Shown: positions 12,340 to 24,039, numbered from the stretch's first letter. The stretch is 64,000 bases of DNA from Dendrophyllia cribrosa (GCA_024195265.1 JAJLRJ010000005.1:22437355-22501354); one strand, 5' to 3'. Translations and numbers: made by a program. Notes: generated by a model from the sequence alone, not told the origin.

Positions 12340-15300
12340 ATGGCGGGTTCTTTAAACTTGTTAGTTATTCTCTCTGTTCTTTTAATATTCGTTTCTGAAT
12401 GTAAAAGAGATTCGGTTAAGTGTTCAGTGTGCGAAAAAATCACTAACAGTAAAAGTTGCAGGCCAGTCGCTTCTTATGTTGCGGAATTGCCACCTGAAAG
12501 TTGTAACCTACTTGACCTCGACGGTGCGCGGATTTGCGGTGCCTGTAGAATGGCCCTCAAAAGAAAATCTTCGTTTTCACAGGTAGGTATTATGACGATT
12601 GGTTGGATTTAAACACAAAGTGCTACCATTAAAGCAAAAAATATATATTCAAAATTTTCATTTTAGCGAGTGGGAAAATACAGGCACCCTAAAATGGGAA
12701 GGCGCGCAAAGGACAAAGCACCAGTAGGAACCACGACGACCCAGCTCGCTAGAAAATCGGCAGCTACCCAAACGACAGCAGAAAACACCGCGATATCACT
12801 TGACTCGTGGACGGTAGAAGAGACGTGCTTCGGCGAAATTTTAAGGGGACCTTGTGGTCGAGTGCTTTTCCCGCCTGGGCTTTATGAGGAAGTACAGGAG
12901 GAAATGCTCCAGCTTTCCAAACGTAGGATATAAAATAATTTATCTAAGGCAAACGGAAAACCAACAAAAACGGCTCTTTCTTGGTGTTGCAAGGTGCATT
13001 AATACATTTCAACCTAGAGTTCTTTGTTTTCAATAGTATTGTTTTACTGCATTTTCTTTGTTATTGTCTATTGTTTGATTGTCTTCGTGCTCTAGGTGCC
13101 TTGCAACACCAAGAAAGAGCCACAAGTACTTTTCATTGATCAGCCAAACAGACATATGGTTCAAGGCTCAATTTTATTTTCAATGTTTCATAAAACGACC
13201 CACATACAACAACAAACGTATAATAAAGGTGTAAGAAAGAAGGCAGACAGGAAGACAGACAGACAAAGTGGGGCAGTGAGATAGATCTACAGAAAGAGGC
13301 AGGCAGGCAAAGAAAGACCTATAGAAAAATATATTTTGGTAATCCAATTAATTCTGTTGTTGTTTTCTTTCAGGGTGTGACATTTCAAAGGAGTTACAAT
13401 GTATAAAAAATACTCTCTTCCAAGAATTCACTAGTTCAGGAAAATCACCAATATATGATCCAGAGGAATTTCAAAAGTTGTGCACTAAGGCAGGAGCCAA
13501 AACAATCTTTAGTACTATTCTTTCGGCGATGACAAGTGAAAGGCATTCTGAACAACGAGTGGAATCCAACAAAAAAAGAACAGTTGCTATAATTTACAAG
13601 CTATGCTTTGGTTTGAGCCAAGTATGCAACTGGATGCAAACGGACCATAACATATTTCTCAAACAGTCAAACATAGATAATGAGGGATTGCAAACAGAGC
13701 ATCTCATGGGGGCCTCCTGTAGCAAAAGTAAATCAAAATTAATGATGAATGAGATGGCAAAAACAGCATCTACAAAAATCAATGAAATAGTGACAGAGGC
13801 CATTGCACAGAGGTGGCAGTTGGTGCTAGTCATCGATGACTACACTACAATTCACTCCATCAGACGACCACTTACAGAACAACTGAGCAATGCTAAATCT
13901 ATGTGTACAATTCTTATCAAAGCTTTCAAAAACATCAATGCAGTACCTTCCTCTCCAGTAAGCAGCTATCATGACCCCAAAGGTATTGATATAGAATCAT
14001 CTGTACAAACTGTCTCTGGTTTGAATTCTATGTACAAATTGACCTACACCTACTCCTCTGTCATGCCTGCTTGGATCACTGCCACATTTTCAAATCCAGA
14101 AATGGAGAGACACCGCGTAACAGCACATGTATATAGCAATGATGACTCAGTCAGTTCCATGAGAAAAATGGATGATGTCCATTTGGTTGACTTTGTCCAG
14201 TTAACACTGAAAAGCAGGGACGACTTTTCTGCTGCATTTGACATACTACTCGGTACCAAGCTCTCAGACTATTTTCAAGAATTCCTTACTCCCCAGCCTG
14301 GTGATTGGCCGGCACAATTTTATAGCCGTCAAATTGTGTATGAGACTTTGTCCAAGTTCAGTAATCCAGCTCATGCAAATGGTTCTTCCATACTTCCACA
14401 GCCTCCTCATGATCATTGCTATGCCACAGCCTCAACCTCCATCCCTGAAACACAAAGTATAGTAAATCAGCCAAAAATACTTTCAATAATTCCCTGTATT
14501 GGCCCCTTACATGTGTCATTAAATGGCAGAGAAACTGTTTTTAATGATTACCGATTATTTTTTGAAAACATCTACAAGCAACTGTTTCCAAAAAGTAAGC
14601 TGGCCAAAAGCCCAAAGCCATGGCGGATAAGTCTTCTGCAAGAGGTTGTTTATGGAGGATGGCTTTTTATCAGAGACAGCATCAAAGACAAGTTTTCTTA
14701 CTGTAAGGACACTGAATACAGGACACTGTTAAATTTACTAGACAATTATTTGCCCCTTGTCCTCACTATCTACTCTGTGACTTTTAAAATGAATAACTTT
14801 CCAGAATACTTTAACGCTATAATACGGATCTGGACTATGTTTGTTTGCCTTGAACGGCACCACTATGATAAAGCTCCGCTGGTCTGGCTGGCTATGTGCA
14901 CCTATTGGGGAAAGCACCATCCTAAGTTATACAACCTTCTGAGGTCGTGTCTGGTTATATTTGACGAGTATCCCGTTGAAAATGCGCATAGCATAATAAG
15001 AGCTAAAACCAACCCTCATGATACAGCTGAGCAAATAATCAAGAAAGCCAAGGCAACCTTTCAATCAAAACACTCTCAGAAGAACTTCAAAGAACATTTT
15101 GCACCTGCAAATAAACAACACTTCAAACTAAACCACCTGACAAGTCTGAAAGCTAAATGTGCTACTATTCTGGCTGATATTTTTACACAGATTTCAAAGA
15201 ATCCAGGAATGGCAAAGATATGGAATGAAGGTAAAAAGAAAAAACTACTGTTGCCAAGAGTTTTTGGTAATGAAGCTGTTAAATCAAAAGTTCTTCCATT

Positions 15301-16660
15301 GGGATACTGTGGAAATACTATGCCTAAAGAAGACAGGAGATGTGATCTACAAGGATGTAACATATGTGGGGATCAGCCATGGCACATTTTTGAGGGCTGC
15401 TCGCATTCATTTCACGAGGTTTGTCTAGATGATCACCAATTTTGTCCCCTTTGTCACACATTCTTAGAAGAAAGAGCAAGGTCTCTGTCACAAACAGCTC
15501 AAGATGCCATCTTGAATCCTAAAGAAAAAGAGACTCCCATTTCATCTACTAATACTGATACAAGCAATGATGATCAAGTCTTAGATGCCTTGGATGACTT
15601 AGATGCCTTAACAGCAAACAGAAGTAGCTTAGATGTGGAGAGTCAGTTGCAGTCCATCAATGTGAAACTATCGGCACTGCCACTACCCCCTCCACCACCC
15701 TTACCTCAGCACCAACCACTAGCCCCTCCAGCACTAGTAACACAACAGTCTACCACATGTAGCACAAGAAAGCAGCCCATGTGTAAAAAATGTCATCACA
15801 CAAGAAAGGGTCATTCATACCTGAAGAATGCACCTATTAGATGTCCCAGATGTTCAGGGGGAATTTGTACAAGCAACAACAATACTATGTCACCACCAAG
15901 TGTACCCCCACCAGCATCAAGTGTACCTCTGCCAGCATCAAGTGTACTCCCACCACCAACAAGTGTACCCCCACCACCAACAAGTGTACCCCCACCACCA
16001 ACTAGTGTACCTGCACCACAACAGCAATTCTATCTCCAGACAACTAATCATTTTGGATATGTCAATGAATTTTTATTGCCTCAACAACTTTCACAATGTT
16101 CAATATTTGGTATACAGCTAGGCAGCAATGCCTGCACAATAATTGCAGCCCTTGGTGGTATGAAGTTTTTAGATGGAACTCTTCCATTCCCAACACCAGT
16201 AAATCTCCTAAGGTCTATTGCTTCATTTGCTAACTCAATGAAAGAGGGAAATTTGCTTTACAATACATTGAACATGCCACTGAGTCAACCAAACTTAAAT
16301 GTCCAGGAAGCACTTCAAACAAGAACTGACAATTATAACCTTAAAATAGTTGAGGACATAGGGATCTTTTGTAAAGCATCTCTCACAGACAAGCTGAATG
16401 AAATTTGCTCCATTGCTGAGGATTGTTGTACAATCCTTATTGCTCCACCAGACAAGTCAATGCTTCTCTGCTGTAGTAAAGCTGAACAGTCAATCGCACT
16501 ATTTGAAAGTCATCCTCATGGACAACATGGAGGGATAGTAGCACTTGCCAAATATGAGCACCTTGACAAATTTGTGTCGTATCTATCACTTATGTGTGTG
16601 CGTGACTGGGGACATGATATTGATGGTGCTAACTTATTTGTAATGGGAGCTAAGGAGTAA
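12340..16660 (+). CDS. Transposase-like protein with RING-H2 finger and C-terminal papain-like protease domain
   Basis: Join 12340-12582, 12667-12922, 13374-16660; all introns GT..AG with phases 0 and 1; 1,261 residues. The start is the ATG in GCAATGG. Visible parts: a hydrophobic N-terminus (residues 5-19), a Cys-pair module (KCSVC..ICGAC, about 27-75), an RNase H-like candidate core with IDDYTTIH (D321/D322), IGPLHVSLNG (541-551) and DEYPVENAHSIIR (E702), a RING-H2 finger (C828-x2-C831..CSH..H..C..CPLC860), a proline-rich linker with a PPPPTSV repeat, a CKKCHHTRKGH..CPRC zinc ribbon (about 970-997), then a domain with QLGSNACTIIA (Cys1087) and FESHPHGQHGG (His1213) resembling a deubiquitinase-type Cys/His pair. 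The spacing of acidic motifs recalls DUF6589-type transposases. The gene fills the TIR-bounded element. Function as transposase is inferred; the RING is clear and the protease moderately so. Confidence 0.8.
12972..13121 (+). mobile_element. Foldback MITE in intron 2 of the transposase gene
   Basis: GGCTCTTTCTTGGTGTTGCA at 12972 is matched by its reverse complement ending at 13121, with at least 23 bp of perfect inversion around a roughly 100-bp AT-rich centre. Splice sites of the host intron are untouched. Confidence 0.85.
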
Positions 16661-16850
16661 TTTTGCTTATGTTACTGAGTTACATAGTGTGTAGGACTTC
16701 TTAAATAGCTATACAACTATTTAAAAAAGGTTGTTGTACTTAAGTCTATGCCCCTAGACCACAAAGGAGCATGGGAGGTATGAAATAACTGGTTCTTTGG
16801 CAAATGTCTGGCATTCTACAACATGAAAAATGGTCAGAGCCCAAAACAAT

Positions 16851-16856
16851 AATAAA
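16851..16856 (+). terminator. Poly(A) signal AATAAA of the transposase gene
   Basis: Canonical AATAAA 190 bp after the stop codon, in an AT-rich 3' region. It is the first such signal downstream. Confidence 0.6.
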
Positions 16857-17279
16857 AATTAATATGTAATGCAATGTCTACTCAAAATTTTATTTCTAAA
16901 GTGTTTTTTATTTTCAGCACGCTAAAGGTGCATGTCATGTATACTTGACTATAGCTGCGACAACCTTTTCTGAAATAGGTGTATAAGCTTGCCAAAGTGA
17001 CAAGAGGGTCTGAAACTATTTTCAGCTAAGAAAGTGGTGCTTATTGTTTATGTTACAATTACAGTAAAAATAATATAATGCACATCCAAAAAAACTATAT
17101 TATCATGATATTATGAGTTTTGCTTTTGAGGCAATCTCAAATTTAGTTCATTTGTCATACAAACTGACAACAATCCCAAATGAAGCTATTTCAGGGGCAA
17201 TTCCCAGGCAGAGACTTCAAGTATAGCAAAAGTTATGTTAAGGAACAGTTTAATGAGTTAGTTTATACTCAAAACATCT

Positions 17280-17885
17280 AAAAAATCTCCAACTTCCCCC
17301 ATTTTCCAAGCCAATGTAGCACCATGTATTAAAAGCAAATTGAATGTAGTTTAGTTTCCAATATATATTGCTCTGGCACAACGAGCGGTTTTCGAATAAT
17401 AAACAACTAATTAATATTCAATAAACAATAATTTTTTGTAGATTTGTTAATTCGAGTTGAGGCTTCATTTTGCTACTGATTGCAAAGAAAAAAGTGATTA
17501 CAAGATAACAAGAGTTCTAGAAACCGTGTATGATTTATTTGAAGTTATGGCATTCGCCACGAGGGAAGTTGAACTACACAAACAACAAGACGAGAACCAA
17601 CGTGTTTCACTATAAAGGTGAAAACACAAAACTTCCCCCATTTTGTGATTGATCTCTGGTAGATAAACGGATTTCAAAATGATAGTTGTTGCCATTTTTA
17701 TTTAAAACTCTGTGGCACAACGACTGGACTTCGAAATCATGGTCTGCCAAGACGGCGAGAAATTGGCATTTTGCATTAGAGCAAGGAAGTTCACCGAAAG
17801 ATTTCGCATGTACTCCTTGGCGCGATTTCTTAAAGAGGGACTTAAATAAAACAAACTTACCTTTACGGATACGTTGACAGTTCAT
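17280..17885. repeat. Diverged direct duplication in the 3' part of the transposon
   Basis: CAACTTCCCCCATTTT..CTCTGGCACAACGAGCGGTTTTCGAA (17290-17395) resembles AAACTTCCCCCATTTT..CTGTGGCACAACGACTGGACTTCGAA (17630-17735), period about 345 bp. A 91-codon minus-strand reading frame over the second copy has no recognisable domain and I do not call it a gene. Confidence 0.5.
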
Positions 17886-18231
17886 ATATCAATTCTGGGT
17901 AGAAAGTTCACGTGGCAATGTCCATTGAAGACCACAAATCCGCCATTAATCCATAAGTCCTTGCATAGAGTTGTCTCTTCGAATTGTTGAACAGCATTAC
18001 AATCTCAAGCTCAAAGGGCCAGTATTTTCATCCCCAACGTACTAATATGATTTGTACTTTTACTATGTGTTGATTTAAAGTTTTTCCCGCAAACGAAAAT
18101 GAAGGAATTAGCCCCGAATTTAGCCACGGCACTTGACAACAAGATATCGCTTCGGAGCCAAAGCAAGCAAGCCGCGTACTTTTGTGCGCATGCGTCACAA
18201 GAAAGCCCCCTGTTGCTTGGGTATAACTATA

Positions 18232-18386
18232 GATGGTTTTCACTCACGTGACCTTCAGTCCTGTGGGACTCAAATGACAAAGGCCATGGCGGCCATGTTG
18301 GTGCACATAACAAATGAAGTTCATTAAAATTCTTTTGTAGGTGTGCACCAACATGGCCGCCGTGACGTAACGTGAAAACCACCTAT
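18232..18386 (-). mobile_element. Palindromic MITE family B, single-unit copy
   Basis: Ends ATGGTTTTCACTCACGTGAC and CGTAACGTGAAAACCACC are inverted partners. It is flanked on both sides by CTATAG, a possible target duplication inside the subterminal TAACTATAGTTA repeats of the 6.75-kb transposon. Confidence 0.85.
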
Positions 18387-18779
18387 AGTTAGTCTGTATT
18401 GTTTTGGATCACCGAAGCGTAAATTTTCTAACTATAGTTAGAGCGAACAGAGAAGCGGACACATTACCAAAATAGCTAACTATAGTTATCCCCGTCTTAA
18501 CTATAGTTAGTAGCCCAGATGTGACCGCAGCCATTGTCAACACTTCATGCAGAAAGAACAATGCGTTGCAGAATATAGTGTATTTCACCCAGGTACCACG
18601 CAGCTCTCAACAACCTTTAGTTTTATTGGACCTGTATATCACGCAGCTCTGTTGTTTTCAGGGCTAGGGTCCATTGTTGTGTTGTTTGTTCCATTGTTTT
18701 CTCAGCAAATCAGGGAAGACCTTGTAAGAGCTGCGTACTGCCCCATTTTACCAGACAGCGCTTTGCACGTGCAATTATA

Positions 18780-18910
18780 GAGGTTTTGCACGGCAGCCAT
18801 GTTGCATGGCAGGAACAATGAAAATGTTTTGCATTAGAAAGAACATTATTTCCCATAGGGAAAATAATCTATTGTTCCTGCCATGCAACATGGCTGCCGT
18901 GCAAAACCTC
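18780..18910 (+). mobile_element. 131-bp palindromic MITE, TA target duplication
   Basis: GAGGTTTTGCACGGCAGCCA continues into ATGTTGCATGGCAGGAACAAT; the right arm is a near-perfect reverse complement, with a centre rich in ATTTTCCC/GGGAAAAT. TA dinucleotides flank both ends, as in Tc1/mariner-derived MITEs. Confidence 0.85.
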
Positions 18911-18912
18911 TA

Positions 18913-20050
18913 GTGATGCAGAAACATTACAGAGCCTGTTCGTGGTTGTAGAACACATTTTGGACGGTCATTGCTCATTACAGTTTCTTTGCTCTGAGTC
19001 AACTGGAAGTCAGAAGTCAGAGGAAAATCGGCTTTCGAAAATTAACGCTCGCGTGCCATGTTATCAGCAATAACCCAATGGAGCCAACTTAAATGGAGAT
19101 CATGGCTGTCGTCGATTCTTGCTGCGTAGGCTAATAAATTGGTTGAAAGGTTGTTCATATAAAGGGTGTTTGCTGTTTAAAGTAATTTGATGGAATCATG
19201 AAACAATTTATGAATTGATTAAGGGTTCTTGGGTTGCTTTTTATTGAACAAGTTAAGAAGCTGTACACAGCTTGAATTGCATATGGCTTTAACCCCGAGT
19301 GTTTTGAGTGCCTTTACGGAGAAACATAAATTTAAATTATGTCTGAAAAATAAAATTACATTCAGTAGCCGACACGATCGCTAACTGAAATGCAAAGTTA
19401 TATAAAACACAAATCGTGTAAATCAAACCTAAGTGCGATTCAAGTCACTTAATGACCTGATGCGTGAAAACCTTGTTTATTCTTTCACCCAGCAAAATAA
19501 CACATTGCTGACAATAATTTAACTAATCAACCTCCCAAATATTTTCTTTTAGAGCGGTCTAAAATGCTCAACACTGAGCGACAGACCTATGCGTTAAATA
19601 CGTATTCAGGTCTGGTTGGATTTTCATGTTCTGGTGTGTTAATGTTAGCTAGCTAATTAAGATAGGAGATCGAGCGTTGAATGTTTTTTTAGGGCAGTCT
19701 GGAAATATTCAATTTTAATTAAATGAGAAATAGAACACGATCTTTATGTCAACAATCACTTTGATAACAAAGTATAAAGGCAATGCTGATACCATGTAGA
19801 ACATTTAACGCGACCACAACTGTTTTACACAGGAAAAGGTCAATTTAATTTATTTAAGTCGTGGTGGGTAGAGCGAATCATAATGTTTAACCTAAAATCT
19901 AGGCAGGACAAAAGGCCACAATTGTTGATACTAATAAATAGAAGAAGGCTGCAATTTATCAGAAAATGATAAACTCTAAAAAAGCCCGATGATAATACTC
20001 GAAGAGTTCTTGTTTCTTGTTAGCCGGTCCACAAATCAAAATTAGCATTC
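18913..20050. other. Intergenic sequence, nothing recognised
   Basis: AT-rich, without a plausible reading frame, RNA gene or inverted repeat that I could support. The dispersed repeat at 20075-20260 follows. Confidence 0.35.
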
Positions 20051-20437
20051 TTGCATTCTTTTAGCCGTTATTTTGTTTCTTTATCGCGTTCGAAGAACGC
20101 AATCCTAATTTCGTGTTGGTTGTCCTGTGGTTTATGTGCAGTAAAATTTGAGATTTTTTTTTGGACGGTCTTCCAAATGGCCGCCCCTATTGTTTTTTTT
20201 CAGGGGCTCATTTCCGCCGGAAATTCCTTCGAACGCGTCTCCATAATCTGTGATTACTGCTAGTTTAATATTTCTGCATTGCTTTACGCACTTCTGGTGA
20301 TCTTTTTCTTCCTATCGCGAGATAATAAAGCAAGCTTTTGGCCATAACCATGAAACACGATACAACATCCGGGACACTAAGTCCCTTTAATGCCTATCAC
20401 AGTATTTTCAGATCAAAATAAGTACGAGGAATTTTAA

Positions 20438-20984
20438 AGTGCATATGACAGATTTTTTTGAATTGGCTTGTTGGAATCTACATGGCGGCCATGTTGTGAT
20501 TAGAAAGTCGAAAAAAGATTTTCTATATCGATTTTTCTTGTCTGTGATTTTGCCGTCTAAAAACGTGAAATTTCACTTCCGGTGGGTTACAAAACCGCGC
20601 AAGAAGAAAGACTGGAAATAGTCCACTGTGCCGTCAATACAAGAATGCCAGTGTCGCGGTTTCTCAGTTCCTCCGTTTTTTGGTGCGTGTTGCTACAAAC
20701 ATAGACAACACATCTTGATAGAACCACGTTTCTTCCTCAGGGCGCACTAAAAAATGCGAGGAACGAGAAACCTCGACACCGACATTCTTGTATTGACGTC
20801 ACAGCGGACTATTTCCAGTCTTTCTTCTTGCGCGGTTTTGTAACCCACCGGAAGTAAATTTTTACGTTTTTAGACAGCTGAAAGACGGGAAAGAAAATCG
20901 ATATCGAAAAAACTATTTTCGATTTTCTTATAAGATCACAATGTAGATTATATCAAGCAAATAAAAAAATCCGTCATATACACT
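20438..20984 (+). mobile_element. 547-bp foldback element with long TIRs and TTAA duplication
   Basis: Both ends read AGTG(C/T)ATATGAC(A/G)G inwards and are flanked by TTAA (20434-20437 and 20985-20988). The arms are about 200 bp, with shared landmarks TTTCACTTCCGGTGGGTTAC, AAACCGCGCAAGAAGAAAGA and AATACAAGAATG. No coding capacity is seen. The TTAA duplication is typical of piggyBac or Kolobok mobilisation. Confidence 0.85.
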
Positions 20985-20989
20985 TTAAG

Positions 20990-22070
20990 AGGATCATGAA
21001 GCCCATTTTAATTTACATACATGTATGTTCTTTTGTCCATCAATGTTAGATATGGCAAAGTGAAAAACCCACCGTACAACCAGCAACTGTTTATGCGCCT
21101 ACTAAGCCGTGTTGTCGTTCAATCACTTCCGCTTGTCCACCTCTTGTATTAGCATTAGCGTTTAGCATAAATTATTAAATTTTTGGGAGCTGTAAAGTTT
21201 CGCGTGCTGCCGTGAACTTCAAATTGTGATTTGTGAAAGCAAGAGCGGCCGTCCCTAAGTATCGCCATGTGGTGTGCAAAATGCATGGAAAAATCGAAAA
21301 TTCTCAAACTCTGCCATAACTTGATAACTTGCAGATTGATTAATTTTTTAGGGGGTCACACTCATCGCTTAAATATCGCTTAAAAATAAAAATAAAATAC
21401 AAAAATTCATTAATAATTCATAAGCATATAAGCCAGTCACAACACGTAAATCGATCACGTGCATGAACCTTTATACCCGGTAAAATTCATCAAATTGAAA
21501 AGTCTGGGGAGGGCTTTGAATTCAGTCTCATGGGAAGTAGGGGGTTGAATGACTGAAACAAAAAAATGCTAATTAGGATAAACCTTTTATATAAAGAATA
21601 CTAATGAACATTAAATTTTGTATAAAATCTTCATAATAATTTCCATATGAAAATAATAAACCCAACAACAAACTTTTTAGCAATGGACTATTTAATAGCA
21701 AGCAAACTGTACTAACTAGTTTAACAGCATTTTTCCCAGCTAAGTGAAACTTAAGTAAGATATTTTGTGCTTTCAAGTTTAAAAAGAATGTGGTGCAAAA
21801 TACAGTTTGCATAAAATACAACCATGTACGCTTTCTAACAAAGCAACTAAAACAAGCAAGAAACTTTTCATATTTCAAATGAAAATGATATACTTACCTT
21901 CCTTCTTTCTTCCCAAGAAAAGACACGGCACTGCTACAGTTTGCCTCGTCTAAGTATCGTTGTAAACCACAAACGATGCATTATACACTACTCGGTACTT
22001 CAAACGATGTTACCACAAGAAATCTAAAATTCAAATATCCCACCGCCTGTAGCGCAATTGATTGTGCTCC
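20990..22070. other. Intergenic sequence, nothing recognised
   Basis: AT-rich. A 101-codon minus-strand frame (21878-21573) is lysine/leucine/phenylalanine rich with no domain and is probably chance. Confidence 0.3.
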
Positions 22071-22072
22071 TT

Positions 22073-22341
22073 AAGCCTGCCGCACACTTGAGGAAAGTGC
22101 TAAGCAAAATTCCTCGCGAGGTAGTTAGCTCAGCTGTTTCTTCAAGTGTGCGCTGGAGTTTTTGTGAGTTTTTCGCTTCGCGAGGTCGTGAGGCAAATAT
22201 CTGTCGTGCTTGATATTTTTTGCCTCATGAAACAAATACCTCATCGTGTGCGGGCGCCGCGAGAATCTGGCTGAGCCAAATTAATCGATTAGCCAATAAA
22301 CTTGCATGGCGAGCTCACGTGATTTCAAGCTCGACATTCAA

Positions 22342-22372
<31 letters not shown>

Positions 22373-23187
22373 CAGTAGATAAGTATTAACAAAATCCTTC
22401 TTGTTATCCGCTGGATAGTGATTTATCCGGTGGATAGCGCTATCCACCTTTTGAACAACTGGGGCCAGATAAATATATTTTCATATAATCAATCTATGTT
22501 GTTTATTAATTGCAAATTATCAATGATCAAGAAGTTTAGTTTGTTTTCGTTTTGGTTTCAATTCATCTTCTTGTTTATACATTTCTCCTTCACTTGGGGG
22601 CCTGTAGTTGCGCTTACATCCTATTCTTCCCCCCTTTTTTCTTCCATGCATTACATAGCTCTCCGTTTCCTTGATCTTATTGTCTGTCTGAGTTCTGTTT
22701 CCTCATCTCCATCGTTCGCTGGTGCTGTGATTCTGTTTCCAAAATAGAGCGCAGTCTAGTGGGCTTTGGTTTTGTGTGTCTTACCCTTGGTATGACTGGG
22801 GCTATGGTCTTGGAGTCTTTGTACCAAACAAAAAAAACACATTCCTGCCCGCCATCTTAAATGTCGAGCTTGAAATCACGTGAGCTCGCTATGCAATTTT
22901 ATTGGCTGATCGCTTAATTTGGCTCAGCCAGATTCTCTCGGCGCCCGCACACGATGAGGAATTTGTCTCACGAGGCAAAAAATATCAAACATGACAGATA
23001 TTTGCCTCGCGAGGTCGTGAGGCAAATATCATTTTCCAATGTTTGGGTGTGGCCAGATTGAAATTGGTTTAGACTGCATTTTGTTAATAACCATAAAAAC
23101 TCCAGCGCACACTTGAGGAAACAGCTGAGCTAATTGCCTCGCGAGGAATTTTGCTCAGCACTTTCCTCAAGTGTGCGGCATGCTTTA
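22073..23187 (+). mobile_element. 1.1-kb foldback element with TIRs starting GCCGCACACTTGAGG
   Basis: Left arm 22073-22340 and right arm 22850-23187 are inverted copies (GCCGCACACTTGAGGAAAG, AATTCCTCGCGAGG, CGTGTGCGGGCGCC, GGCTGAGCCAAATTAA, GAGCTCACGTGATTTCAAGC). The right arm has a roughly 75-bp extra block (23030-23095). The centre is CT-rich with no gene. A second MITE is nested at the left arm's inner edge. Confidence 0.82.
22342..22445 (+). mobile_element. Nested palindromic MITE (GATAGCGCTATCC type)
   Basis: GATAGCGCTATCCACCGGAT at the left is mirrored at the right, with the inner GATAAATCRCTATCC also inverted. It lies inside the 1.1-kb foldback element. Confidence 0.85.
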
Positions 23188-23282
23188 GGGACACGCTTTG
23201 CGAGAAATGTTTTTTGAAGCCGTTCAAAAAACTCGCAGCACGTGTATTATCTCGGCTTCGCCTCGAGTTTTAAAACCTGATA

Positions 23283-23935
23283 TTCTATTCTCTTTCACTA
23301 CGTTCAGCCGAATAGAATACATGTCTATCACATGCTAACTAAATACGATTGTATAGGGAGAGGCCAACCAGCCATACAAATTTTATTTGATTTTACGCAA
23401 ATCAACACAACTTTTATTTTACAGTAAGTATCATTAACATTGTATAAAACAAAAAAGTAGTAAATATAATAACCAAAGCGACTACACGCGGACGCGAAAA
23501 ACCGAACGATGCCCGGAAACATGTTTCCCAAACCAAGTGCGTGTTAGTCAAATAACTTCCCTGGAGGTTAAGGAAGATCTACATAAAGGTATTAATTCAT
23601 TGATTGATTGACCGATTGACTGATTTAATAGTAGCGAGCGGGGGACGTGTGGGAAGCTAAGTAAGCTTTAAACTGGTGGCGTCAATAGCTGCGGTTACAC
23701 GTTGCAACTTTTACCTAGGTAAATGCGAAATAACAATAGCCAAGGCCACAAAAAGCGTGCAGCGGCTATTGTTTTTCAAATTAATCGTGCAGCAGCTATT
23801 GTTATTTCGAATTTACCTAGGTAAAAGTTGAAACGTGTAACCGCGGCTAATGAGTGAACCTCGTGGAAACGAGCAATAAAACTAGCTCGAATTCCCAAAG
23901 GGGAATTGCGAATAAAATTGCCACGACGCAATGTC
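23283..23935 (-). repeat. Dispersed repeat D, copy with a MITE insertion
   Basis: The reverse complement aligns with 44345-44838, for example GGGAGAGGCC, AACATGTTTCC, CCCGGAAACATG, AGTAGCGAGCGGGGGACG and GTGAACCTCGTG. It is interrupted by the 162-bp MITE at 23687-23848, which is absent from the other copy. Confidence 0.85.
23687..23848 (+). mobile_element. 162-bp MITE, TIR AGCTGCGGTTACACGTT, target duplication AAT
   Basis: The TIRs match with one difference (AGCTGCGG / AGCCGCGG) and continue into AACTTTTACCTAGGTAAA. The AAT duplication (23684-23686, 23849-23851) is confirmed by the uninterrupted paralogue at 44452-44454. The TIR start resembles that of the 6.75-kb transposon (GGCTGCGGTCACA), and both have 3-bp duplications. 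Confidence 0.92.
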
Positions 23936-24039
23936 AAGAAATACGACTACGCTACCGCTCGCTTTTTTAAACAGTACATAAAAAATTTTAAGTATTCAAA
24001 ACTCAACTTAAGTGAGAAGAGAAGATATTTACCTATAGT

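Larger units (their letters stand above)
11785..18532 (+). mobile_element. 6.75-kb DNA transposon with RING/protease transposase gene
   Basis: Perfect 16-bp terminal inverted repeats GGCTGCGGTCACATCT (11785-11800, and its reverse complement at 18517-18532) are flanked by a 3-bp target duplication ATT (11782-11784 and 18533-18535). The interior holds one spliced gene (12340-16660). Near the right end the palindrome TAACTATAGTTA recurs (18383-18510), a subterminal repeat suited to transposase binding; the left end has related AACTTAAGTT-type motifs. A family-B MITE (18232-18386) and a foldback MITE in intron 2 (12972-13121) are nested insertions. The superfamily is uncertain: 3-bp duplications and a large zinc-rich transposase are compatible with Academ- or CMC-like groups, but I could not compare sequences. 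Confidence 0.85.

Noticed and set aside
15828..16121. 97-codon frame with HHQQVYPHH repeats
   Set aside because: Out-of-frame shadow of the proline-rich repeat in the transposase gene.
22418..22747. 109-codon hydrophobic plus-strand frame
   Set aside because: CT-rich spacer of the foldback element; hydrophobicity follows from T-rich codons.
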